Assembly (NCBI RefSeq): GCF_009729415.1
Contig: NZ_MPKW01000027.1
Span: forward strand, 1-64,000
Length of the DNA stretch: 64,000 nt
Direction: 5' to 3'
Origin: Mycolicibacterium sp. CBMA 234
Lineage (GTDB): Bacteria; Actinomycetota; Actinomycetes; Mycobacteriales; Mycobacteriaceae
The notes under the pieces are model-generated. The model was not told the DNA's origin, made no database searches, and saw only the letters and a program-made list of their open reading frames with translations. The translations under genes were made by a program, and so were the position numbers. Position 1 is the first letter of the stretch. Each line of letters starts with the position of its first letter. Positions 43,689 to 51,828 of this stretch are shown piece by piece.

Positions 43689-45229
43689 CCGCATCGGCCG
43701 GCCCCGCAACTGCTGTGGCAGAAGCAGCAGGAGACAACCCGACTCGCCAGTCCACCACCCGGGTCACCATCCTGACCGGACGCCGCATGACCGACCTGGT
43801 CCTCCCGGCGTCGACCGCAATCGAGACGTACATCGACGAGACGGTCAACGTCCTGGCCGATCTGCTTGAGGACACCCCGGCTGACGTACTGGCCGGGTTC
43901 GATTTCAAGGCGCAGGGCGTCTGGGCTTTTGCACGTCCAGGCTCGCCGCCGTTGAAGTCCACCGAGTCGCTCGACGATGCCGGTGTGGTCGACGGTGCCC
44001 TGCTGACTCTGGTGTCGGTGAGTCGGACCGAGCGATACCGACCGCTGGTCGAGGATGTCATCGACGCCATGGCGGTCCTGGAGGAATCGCCTGAGTTCGA
44101 CGGTCACGCGCTCAAACGACTTGTCGGACTGGCTATCCCGGTGGGGACCATCGCGACTGCCGGCGCGTCGTTGTGGGCATGGTCGCAGTCGGGGCACGAC
44201 TGGTGGTGGCCGGCCGGGCTGGGCCTGCTGGGTCTGTTGGTGTTGGCCGGCAGCTTCGTCGCGAAGGCGCGATACGACAACGTCGACCTGTCCGAGAGTC
44301 TTCTGGTGGCCTCCTTGCCGCTGCTCGGCGGTACGGCGGCGCTGGGCGTGCCACTGCCCCGAGGCGTCAACGGCCTGGGCGCGCCGCAACTAGCAGGCGC
44401 GGCCGCGGTCATGCTGATCGTCGTGCTCGCGACCCGCGGTGGCCCACGACAACGTGCTGCCGCGGCGGCGTACTTTGCGGTTCTCGCTGCCGCGGTGACG
44501 GGCGCCGCGATCGCCTACGGCTACGGCGGGGCGTCGTGGGTGCCTGCGGGCGCTATTGCCGTCGGCCTCGTCGTGGTCACCAACGCCGCCAAGCTCACCG
44601 TGGCGGTGGCGCGGATCGCGCTGCCGCCCATTCCGGCGCCGGGTGAAGTGATCGCCAACGAAGAACTGTTGGATCCCGTTGCTGCGCACGGCAATATCAC
44701 CGATGAAGAGTCGGCTACCTGGCGCGCGATCATCGATTCGGTACCGGATTCGGCAGCGCGGCTGACAGAGCGCAGCACGTTGGCCCGGCAGCTGCTGATC
44801 GGGTTCCTCGGAGCCGGGGTGACGGTGCTGACCTACGGTGCCATCGCGGTCGTCGTGCAGGGGCACTTCTTCGTGCACTCGATGATTGTTGCGGGACTTG
44901 TCACCGTCATCTGTGGCTTTCGCTCGCGGTTGTACGCCGAAAGGTGGTGCGGTTGGGCACTATTGGCCGCAACCGTGGCCATTCCGACGGGCGTGATGCT
45001 CAAGCTGGCCCTGTGGAATCCGCACGGTGCTTGGCTGGCGATCGTGCTGTATGTGGCGCTCGCATTGGTCGCATTGATCATGGTCGGTGCCACGGACGGT
45101 GTTGGCCGGGTATCCCCGGTGACCAAGCGCATCCTGGAGCTCACCGATGGTGCGGCGATAGCTGCGGTGATCCCACTGCTGCTGTGGATTGCTGGTGTCT
45201 ACGACAACATTCGGAACATCCGCTTCTGA
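43685..45229 (+). CDS. eccD1: ESX-1 membrane channel component EccD1
   Basis: A 514-residue protein. A ubiquitin-like cytosolic domain (about 25-110, TRVTILTGRRMTDLVLPAST onward) precedes a membrane domain with about 11 helices (from ALKRLVGLAIPVGTIATAGA to the C terminus). EccD dimers form the central membrane chamber of type VII systems. GTG 43685, overlapping the espI stop, is the start that gives the expected N terminus. A proline-rich membrane protein gene follows after 99 bases. Confidence 0.95.
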   Translation: MTASAGPATAVAEAAGDNPTRQSTTRVTILTGRRMTDLVLPASTAIETYIDETVNVLADLLEDTPADVLAGFDFKAQGVWAFARPGSPPLKSTESLDDAGVVDGALLTLVSVSRTERYRPLVEDVIDAMAVLEESPEFDGHALKRLVGLAIPVGTIATAGASLWAWSQSGHDWWWPAGLGLLGLLVLAGSFVAKARYDNVDLSESLLVASLPLLGGTAALGVPLPRGVNGLGAPQLAGAAAVMLIVVLATRGGPRQRAAAAAYFAVLAAAVTGAAIAYGYGGASWVPAGAIAVGLVVVTNAAKLTVAVARIALPPIPAPGEVIANEELLDPVAAHGNITDEESATWRAIIDSVPDSAARLTERSTLARQLLIGFLGAGVTVLTYGAIAVVVQGHFFVHSMIVAGLVTVICGFRSRLYAERWCGWALLAATVAIPTGVMLKLALWNPHGAWLAIVLYVALALVALIMVGATDGVGRVSPVTKRILELTDGAAIAAVIPLLLWIAGVYDNIRNIRF

Positions 45230-45328
45230 CGGGTCCGCGCGGTGGCGCAGCCATGCCGCACCACTGCGCATCCGAGGTGCCCGCGCCCGTACCGTGTTCG
45301 AGTAGTCAATTTTTAGGGAGACCACGAT

Positions 45329-46426
45329 ATGTCCGAAAGTAACGACGCCGGTTCGGTGAGTGAGCCGCAGCCACCGGTGGCTGGTGATCTCGAGGAGAAG
45401 ACCCAGTTCGTCGACCGGTCCGCGTTCCAGGTGCCGACTCCAGCAGCAGACCAGACCCAGGTTGTGACTCCGACTCCGGCGGTAGGCGATCCGACGCAGG
45501 CTGTGCCGCCGTCGGCAGCCGTACCGTCGTGGCAGCCGCCGCAGGCCCCTGCCGCACCCAATCCTTACGGTCAGGATGCGCCGCCGGCAATGCCGTCGTG
45601 GCAGCCGCCTCAGCCCGGCTACCAGCCGCAGGCTCCGCAGCAGCAGTTCGGTCAGCCGGGCGCACCGGTGCCGCCGCAGCCCGCGCAGCCATGGGGCGGC
45701 CCGGTCGGTGCGCCGACGCCACAGGCGCCCGGATTCGGCGCACCAGGCTTTGGCGCGCCTGTGCCGCCGCAGCCGGGGTTCGGTACGCCGCCGCCTCCGC
45801 CGGGATTCGGTACGGGCGGAGCGCAGGTGCCTCCGGGGTTTGGCGCACCGCAGCCCGGCGGCTATCCCGGCCCGGGTGGTCCGCAGTATGCCGGTCAGCC
45901 GGGGCCGCAGCAGACGCCGGTCGACATGGCCAAATCGCTGCTGAACAAGGGTGATTCGTTCATTTTCCGGTTGATGACGCGCGGCGTTCGCGGCGAGCTG
46001 ATTCAGCAGCCGTGGTTCCAGGGCATGCGGACCAATCCGCAGGGCTCCAGCCAGTTTGTCTACCTCGGCTACGCAGGCGCGGTCCTGCTGGGATTGCTCT
46101 TCAGCCTGTTCGGTGCCATCGGTTCGCTCCTCTCGTTTGCGGTCTGGCTGGGCATCGCGTACTGCTTCCTCGCGCTCGGCACCAAGCTGGCTGCGCAGTT
46201 CGTGGCATACGGAATTTGCGGTGTCGGGGCAGTGGCCAGCCTGTTGGGCCTGTTGTTCGGCGTCATCGGTCTTGCCGGAGTGAGCAGTAGTCCCTATGTC
46301 AGCGGTAGCCTCACCGCGATGCTCGTGTTCGCTGTGGTGATCAACGGCATCGTCGCAGTTGTCTTGGGCTACATCGGGATTCAGGTCCACAAGGGCATCC
46401 AGAAGATCGCCACCGGCCAGTTCTGA
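45329..46426 (+). CDS. Proline-rich membrane protein with TQxV motifs
   Basis: A 365-residue protein of unknown function. Residues 1-200 are Pro/Gln/Gly-rich with repeats such as PGFGAPGFGAP and PSWQPPQ. The C-terminal 150 residues form about four membrane helices. Three threonine motifs lie near the N terminus: KTQFV (Thr25), QTQVV (Thr43) and PTQAV (Thr56). Each has valine at +3, a pattern suited to phosphorylation by Ser/Thr kinases and reading by FHA domains. The double-FHA ABC exporter (48012) and a receptor kinase (51829) nearby make this a plausible adaptor (inference). It replaces espJ in position. Its transcript ends at a hairpin at 46441. Confidence 0.75.
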   Translation: MSESNDAGSVSEPQPPVAGDLEEKTQFVDRSAFQVPTPAADQTQVVTPTPAVGDPTQAVPPSAAVPSWQPPQAPAAPNPYGQDAPPAMPSWQPPQPGYQPQAPQQQFGQPGAPVPPQPAQPWGGPVGAPTPQAPGFGAPGFGAPVPPQPGFGTPPPPPGFGTGGAQVPPGFGAPQPGGYPGPGGPQYAGQPGPQQTPVDMAKSLLNKGDSFIFRLMTRGVRGELIQQPWFQGMRTNPQGSSQFVYLGYAGAVLLGLLFSLFGAIGSLLSFAVWLGIAYCFLALGTKLAAQFVAYGICGVGAVASLLGLLFGVIGLAGVSSSPYVSGSLTAMLVFAVVINGIVAVVLGYIGIQVHKGIQKIATGQF

Positions 46427-46440
46427 TAGCTCGATCGATG

Positions 46441-46472
46441 AACGGTGCACCCTGGCCTTGGGGTGCACCGTT
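46441..46472 (+). terminator. Hairpin terminator after the proline-rich protein gene
   Basis: AACGGTGCACCC (46441-46452) and GGGTGCACCGTT (46461-46472) are perfect 12-bp arms around an 8-base loop, 14 bases past the stop. It likely ends the eccD1 transcript and separates it from the lipoprotein-exporter operon. Confidence 0.75.
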
Positions 46473-46528
46473 CGCTGTTATGAAGCTGCCGGCAGGTCCT
46501 AGTCTTGAGGCAACGTCAGGGGGGCTCT

Positions 46529-47998
46529 ATGAAACATGACTTCGGGTTGCGGGGGACGGTGCTGAAGCGTTCCGTGGTTCTGTGCGCTGTGGCGCTGATG
46601 ACGGGCTGCGCACCGACCGTGACAGGCACCGCGGTGTCGCCGGTCAATGACCCGTTCCACGTGGCTGATCTGCCTGCCAAGGACGGTCCCAGCGGGCTCC
46701 GGCCTGACGCCCCGGCGGCGGTGGGCAAGGTGAAGAACACCAACAACAGTGACGTCGACCGACTGGCGCTGCAGGCCATCAACGACATCGCCGAATACTG
46801 GCAGCAGGACTACACCGCGTCGGGGTTGAAGGGTTCGTTCACGCCCATCGAGAAATTCGTCTCGTATGACGCCCGTGATCGGAACAGCCCCGTGGTGTGC
46901 GACGACGACACCGCCGGCCTGGTGAATGCGTTCTACTGCCCCAGTGAGAAGTTGATGGCCTGGGACCGTGGGGTGATGGTGCCGACCGGGCGGAAGTACT
47001 TCGGCGACATTTCGGTGGCCGGGGTGATCGCGCACGAGTACGGCCACGCCATTCAGTACATGGCGAAGGCGGTGACTCGCAGTACGCCGGTGATCGTGCG
47101 CGAGCAGCAGGCCGACTGCTTCGCTGGCGCGTACCTGCACTACGTCGGGGCCGGTGATTCCAAGCGATTCATGATGAGCACCGGCGACGGTCTCAATCAC
47201 GTGTTGGCCGGACTGATCACCATCCGCGACCCAACTCTCGGCCCGCATGACGACGACATGCTCACTGACGGTCACGGCACCGCGCTGGACCGGGTGAGCG
47301 CGTTCCAACAGGGCTTTACCTCCGGGCCTAAGTCTTGTGCAGCCATTGATCTGGCGGACGTCAAGCAGCGCCGCAAGGGGCTACCGATGGAACTCCAAGA
47401 GCAACCGACGGACAACAAGCACAGATCCTCCGACCTGCCCGTTGACAAGGACACGGTCGGCACCGTGGTCGAATTGCTCAACGCGTTGTACTCGCCGAAG
47501 CAGCCTCCGAAGCTGACCTACGGTCCGGCGAAATGTGATGTTGCCCAGGGGGACTCACCTGCCTCGTACTGCCCGTCGACCAACACGATCGCGGTGAACC
47601 TTCCCGCGCTGCAACAGCTCGGCGCCCCGGCTGACATGGCTGACAAATCCCTGATCCAGGGGGACAACACGGCATTCTCGATCGTGGTGTCGCGCTACAT
47701 GTTGGCGCTGGAGAACCAGCGCGGCGCGAAGCTGGACACCCCGACGGCGGCGCTGCGCACGGCCTGCCTCACTGCCCAGGCCCAGCGCAAGATGGCCAAG
47801 CCGAAGGACCTGCCCAGCGGTAAGAGCCTGCAGTTGACGGCTGGTGATCTGGATAAGGCGGTGGCAGGACTGCTGATCAACGGCTATGCGGCGACAGCAG
47901 TCGACGGTGAGGGCGTACCAGCCGCCTTCACCCGGATCGCCGCATTCCGTGCGGGTTTGGCCACCGATGATGAAGGCTGCTACCAGCGCTACCAGTGA
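46529..47998 (+). CDS. Lipoprotein with duplicated neutral-zinc-metallopeptidase-like domain
   Basis: A 489-residue lipoprotein (lipobox LMTGC). The N-terminal copy of the domain has HEYGH (HExxH) followed by REQQADCFAGAY. The C-terminal copy keeps the frame (DLDKAVAGLLI, FTRIAAFRAG) but has lost HExxH (SRYML) and the Ala-Asp-Cys motif is TAC. It is a paralogue of 13044-14402 with the same active/degenerate plan. The ATG at 46529 has AGGGGGG upstream; an in-frame TTG at 46505 is less likely. It starts a three-gene operon with the exporter and a sensor lipoprotein, with gaps of 13 and 12 bases. Confidence 0.82.
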   Translation: MKHDFGLRGTVLKRSVVLCAVALMTGCAPTVTGTAVSPVNDPFHVADLPAKDGPSGLRPDAPAAVGKVKNTNNSDVDRLALQAINDIAEYWQQDYTASGLKGSFTPIEKFVSYDARDRNSPVVCDDDTAGLVNAFYCPSEKLMAWDRGVMVPTGRKYFGDISVAGVIAHEYGHAIQYMAKAVTRSTPVIVREQQADCFAGAYLHYVGAGDSKRFMMSTGDGLNHVLAGLITIRDPTLGPHDDDMLTDGHGTALDRVSAFQQGFTSGPKSCAAIDLADVKQRRKGLPMELQEQPTDNKHRSSDLPVDKDTVGTVVELLNALYSPKQPPKLTYGPAKCDVAQGDSPASYCPSTNTIAVNLPALQQLGAPADMADKSLIQGDNTAFSIVVSRYMLALENQRGAKLDTPTAALRTACLTAQAQRKMAKPKDLPSGKSLQLTAGDLDKAVAGLLINGYAATAVDGEGVPAAFTRIAAFRAGLATDDEGCYQRYQ

Positions 47999-48011
47999 GG
48001 AGAGTGCATCC

Positions 48012-51000
48012 GTGACACGGATGGCCATCCCGCCGTTGATCGTGACGCTCGGCGGCGCCATGTTCACCTTTCCGCCAGGAAAGGAGGTCACTGTCGGCCG
48101 TGGTGAGGCGTCCGACGTCAGAATCCCGGATGAGGGTCCAGGTGCCAAGCACGTGGTGTCCCGTCTGCACCTGATCATTCGGGTCGACCCCGGGGTCGGT
48201 CAGTGGGTGGCAATCGACAAATCCCGCAACGGCATATTTGCCAACCGGACGCGGGTGCCGTCGGCCGTCATCAGTGACGACCTGGTGCTGGCGATCGGCG
48301 CCCTGGATGGTCCGCAGCTCCGTTTCCGCACTGCCACGCAGGTGATACCGGTGGCCCGGCAGAGGCCTTCGCCGGCACCGGCCGCGACGCAACAGCCGTC
48401 GCGGCCGCTCCCCAAGCCACCGGCTCCGCAACCACCGCAGGCGTGGGTGCCGCAACGTCCGCCGGCGCCGCAACGACCGTCGGGTCCGCCGGAGGGCGCA
48501 GTCACCATCGGGCGGCACTCGACGGCTGCGATCAAGGTCGACGATTCGCTCGCCTCGCGGGTGCATGCCTATCTGCTGGCCGCTCCGACCGGAACGCAGT
48601 TGTACGACAACGGTTCCGGTAACGGAACTTTCGTCAACGGGCACCGTGTCCAGGCAGTCACCCTGCGCTCCGGCGACGTCATCACGATCGGCAACACCGA
48701 CCTGGTCTTCACCGGTGGCACGTCGGTCCAGCCGCGGCAGGCCGTCGCGACGGGTGGCATCGAAGTACGGCAGGTCGGCCTCACGATCGACGACCACCAG
48801 CTGCTGACCAACGTCTCATTCGATGCCCGGCCCGGCACGCTCACTGCGGTGATCGGGCCCTCGGGTGCAGGCAAGTCGACCTTGATCAGGCTGCTCGGCG
48901 GTGTCACGAAGCCCACGTCGGGACAGGTGACTTTCGACGGACACGACGTGCACGCCCACTACGCGTCGCTCCGATCTCGGATCGGCATGGTGCCGCAGGA
49001 CGACGTCGTACACCGGCAGCTGACGGTCAGTCAGGCGTTGAACTATGCCGCCGAACTCCGACTGCCTCCGGACACCACCAAGGACGATCGCGACGCGGTG
49101 GTCGAGCGGGTGCTCGGCGAACTGGAACTCACCCAGCACCGCGACAAGAGGGTGGACAAGCTCTCGGGTGGGCAGCGCAAGCGGGCATCGGTGGCACTCG
49201 AATTGCTTACTGGCCCATCGCTTTTGATCCTCGATGAGCCGACCTCCGGATTGGACCCGGCGCTGGACCGGCAGGTCATGCAGATGTTGCGCAGACTGGC
49301 GGACGCCGGACGCACAGTGCTGGTGGTGACGCACTCGCTGACCTACCTCAACATGTGTGACCAGGTGCTGCTGCTCGCTCCCGGAGGCAAGACGGTCTAC
49401 GCGGGCGCACCGCAGGCCGTCGGGTCGGTGATGGGGACCCAGGACTGGGCTGACATCTTTGCTTGGGTATCCGCCAACCCGGACGCGGCACACGCGGTGT
49501 TCCTGCAGAACAATCCCGCGGCTACGCAACCGCCCGCGGCGCCGGAACCGGCGGGTCCGCTGGGTGCGCCGGCCCGGACCAGTACCGGCCGGCAGATGCT
49601 CACCGTCGCGCGCAGGCAATTGCGGCTGATCTTCGCGGACCGGATCTATACGAGCTTCTTGTTGTTGCTGCCGTTCATCCTCGGCGCGATGTCGCTGATT
49701 GTGCCGGGCGACAGTGGTTTTGGAGTCGCCACGGTGGGCCACTCCCCCAATGAACCAAACCAGTTGCTCATCGTCGCGAACATTGCCGCGGTATTCATGG
49801 GTACTGCATTGACGATTCGCGATCTGGTTGGCGAGCGCACCATCTTCCGTCGGGAACAGGCGGTCGGATTGTCCGCGGCGGCGTACTTGTCCGCGAAAAT
49901 TGTTGTGTACAGCGCTTTTACCGCCATCCAGACGGCGATCGTGACCGCAATCGTGGTGATCGGCAAGGGTGGACCAACGCAAGGTGCGTTGGCGTTGGGC
50001 AGTCCGGTGCTCGACCTGTACGTGAGTCTGACTGTGGCAGCGATTGTTTCGGCGATCCTGGGCCTGCTGTTGTCCTCGGTGGCGCGGTCCAGTGAGCAGA
50101 TTTTGCCCATGCTCGTGGTCGTCATCATGCTGTCGATCGTGTTCTCGGGCGGGATGATTCCCGTCACCGGGCGCGTCGGCCTGGACCAGGCGTCTTGGTT
50201 CCTGCCTGGGCGATGGGGGTTTGCGGCCTCGGCCAGCGTTGTTGACTTGCTGAAGATCGCCCCGCTCATGTCCGTCGACGATCAGTTGTGGCACCACGAG
50301 CTGCGTTGGTGGGCACTGGATATCGGTGTGCTGTTGCTGCTGGGTGCAGTGGCGGCCGTCGTGGTGTACCGGCGGCTGCGGTTGCCTGGCGACGGTGGTC
50401 CGAGCACCGGTTCGTCCAAGGTGATCGTGATCGTGGTGGCGCTGGTTTTGGCGGCAGGCTTCGTGGCCGGAATGACGTACCTGACGCGGGACTCCGGAAA
50501 CCGGCCAACCCAGACGGCTGGACCGGCGTCGCCGCCCAAGCCCGCGGCTCCGCCAGGGCACCGTACTGACCTGGCGAACTTGCTGCCCGACGGGCAGGCC
50601 GTCAGCGCGGTGATGCAGTCGCCGCCGATGGCGACCGCGACGATCGTCACCGCGGAGACCCCGCGCGGTGGGACGGCCGCTCCCCCGCCATGTGCGAGTG
50701 TTGCGGACGCCGGAAGCGCCACGACATTCGCGCCAGGATTCACCGGAATGTCAGGTATGGAGTTGCATAACCCGGCGGATCCGAACGTCTGGGTGGTGGC
50801 CTATGCCGTTGGATACCCGGGACCGCAAGCGGCCGCACAGATTCCGGCGGCAGCGTCGTGGTCAGGCTGTGCCAATACTGCTGTGACGTTCACGGCCGAC
50901 GGACAGCCGCCACGGCAGTTGGCCGTTGGCGCGGTAACGGCCGACAAGGGCACGGTCACAGCGGTGTTCACCGAGCCGGGGCGCAGCTGCCAGCACGTTT

Positions 51001-51104
51001 TGACCAGCAAGAACGATGTTGTGGTGGACGTCGTGGCGTGCAGCCCGGGCGGCGGCATTCAGGCGGCCGACCTGGCCAAACAGATCACCGACAAGATCAA
51101 CTGA
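48012..51104 (+). CDS. Double-FHA ABC exporter (Rv1747-like) with extra PknH-like sensor domain
   Basis: A 1030-residue protein. FHA1 (about 27-95) has GR, SRLH and SRNGIFAN; FHA2 (about 163-232) has GR, SRVH and GNGTFVNG; both keep the phosphothreonine-binding residues. The ABC domain has Walker A GPSGAGKS (282-289), signature LSGGQ (384-388) and LLILDEPTSGLD. An ABC-2 membrane part of about six helices follows. Rv1747 of M. tuberculosis ends there at 865 residues. Here a further segment of about 180 residues (from about 850) follows the last helix, with cysteines at 894, 953, 993 and 1010 and SCQHVL, like the PknH outer sensor. Rv1747 exports lipooligosaccharide-type envelope lipids under kinase control. 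GTG 48012 has AGGAG upstream. Confidence 0.9.
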   Translation: MTRMAIPPLIVTLGGAMFTFPPGKEVTVGRGEASDVRIPDEGPGAKHVVSRLHLIIRVDPGVGQWVAIDKSRNGIFANRTRVPSAVISDDLVLAIGALDGPQLRFRTATQVIPVARQRPSPAPAATQQPSRPLPKPPAPQPPQAWVPQRPPAPQRPSGPPEGAVTIGRHSTAAIKVDDSLASRVHAYLLAAPTGTQLYDNGSGNGTFVNGHRVQAVTLRSGDVITIGNTDLVFTGGTSVQPRQAVATGGIEVRQVGLTIDDHQLLTNVSFDARPGTLTAVIGPSGAGKSTLIRLLGGVTKPTSGQVTFDGHDVHAHYASLRSRIGMVPQDDVVHRQLTVSQALNYAAELRLPPDTTKDDRDAVVERVLGELELTQHRDKRVDKLSGGQRKRASVALELLTGPSLLILDEPTSGLDPALDRQVMQMLRRLADAGRTVLVVTHSLTYLNMCDQVLLLAPGGKTVYAGAPQAVGSVMGTQDWADIFAWVSANPDAAHAVFLQNNPAATQPPAAPEPAGPLGAPARTSTGRQMLTVARRQLRLIFADRIYTSFLLLLPFILGAMSLIVPGDSGFGVATVGHSPNEPNQLLIVANIAAVFMGTALTIRDLVGERTIFRREQAVGLSAAAYLSAKIVVYSAFTAIQTAIVTAIVVIGKGGPTQGALALGSPVLDLYVSLTVAAIVSAILGLLLSSVARSSEQILPMLVVVIMLSIVFSGGMIPVTGRVGLDQASWFLPGRWGFAASASVVDLLKIAPLMSVDDQLWHHELRWWALDIGVLLLLGAVAAVVVYRRLRLPGDGGPSTGSSKVIVIVVALVLAAGFVAGMTYLTRDSGNRPTQTAGPASPPKPAAPPGHRTDLANLLPDGQAVSAVMQSPPMATATIVTAETPRGGTAAPPPCASVADAGSATTFAPGFTGMSGMELHNPADPNVWVVAYAVGYPGPQAAAQIPAAASWSGCANTAVTFTADGQPPRQLAVGAVTADKGTVTAVFTEPGRSCQHVLTSKNDVVVDVVACSPGGGIQAADLAKQITDKIN

Positions 51105-51116
51105 CAGAAGGAACTG

Positions 51117-51827
51117 ATGAACCCGAATGCTGGCTGGCGAGCACCATTCGTTGTTGGCGTCGTGGCCCTACTGGTGGCGGGGTGTTCCGCTACGGACCGA
51201 AGGGTCTCGGGCACCGCGACCGCTCCAGCCGGTGGCATCACTCAGACGCCGTCGACGTCAGTTGCCCCTCGTCCCGTTGACAATGCCGGCCTGCCGCCGT
51301 TGCTGGGTTCCCCGTCTGTGATCAGCGACCTGCTGGGCATCACCGTGACGCCGGAGGGGATTGTCAGGAAGCCCGATACAAAGCTGTCGGTCGAGCCGAT
51401 TCGCTGCCTCGAAGCTATCCAGGCGGGTCTCAACACGATTTCGCTCATTGGTAGAACGGGTTTCGCGGCGCAGATTCTCCACGGGGATCAACATGCTCAG
51501 GTGGTGCAGATGATTGCATCGTTTCCCGCAGATGCGGACGCGTCGGCCTTCCGGGAGATCGTTACTCAGAAGTGGCGGCGATGCCAGAACCAGCAGGCGA
51601 CGATTACAGACGGTCAGACTTCCTTGACATACACGGTGGACGCGGTTGATCAAGTCAATTCTGTTGCTGCCGTTTCGATGTCGGTGACAGCGGGAGACGG
51701 CACCCAAGTTACGTGTCAGCATGCCCTAGGTGCGCGTAGGAACGTAGCGATTGACGTGCGGGTGTGTGCCCCGAATGTGGCGAACAAGGGCCGCGAACTG
51801 GTGGCGAAGATCGCCGCCGGCCTGTGA
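51117..51827 (+). CDS. Lipoprotein with PknH-like sensor domain
   Basis: A 236-residue lipoprotein (lipobox LVAGC). After a short linker the mature part matches the sensor-like tail of the exporter just upstream. It has four cysteines in the same order (RCLEAIQ, KWRRCQN, TCQHAL, VCAPN), with exactly 16 residues between the last two in both proteins, and an alpha-helical end (GRELVAKIAAGL). The PknH outer domain of M. tuberculosis has this fold with two disulfides and a large cleft. It is the last gene of the operon and ends 1 base from the opposite-strand kinase gene. Confidence 0.82.
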   Translation: MNPNAGWRAPFVVGVVALLVAGCSATDRRVSGTATAPAGGITQTPSTSVAPRPVDNAGLPPLLGSPSVISDLLGITVTPEGIVRKPDTKLSVEPIRCLEAIQAGLNTISLIGRTGFAAQILHGDQHAQVVQMIASFPADADASAFREIVTQKWRRCQNQQATITDGQTSLTYTVDAVDQVNSVAAVSMSVTAGDGTQVTCQHALGARRNVAIDVRVCAPNVANKGRELVAKIAAGL

Positions 51828-51828
51828 A

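Noticed and set aside
44960..46468. A 502-codon open frame opposite eccD1 and the proline-rich protein gene
   Set aside because: Very high Arg/His content and no recognisable domain; both plus-strand genes are well supported.
48816..50561. A 581-codon open frame opposite the FHA exporter
   Set aside because: Low-complexity Arg/His/Gln translation; mirror of a certain gene.
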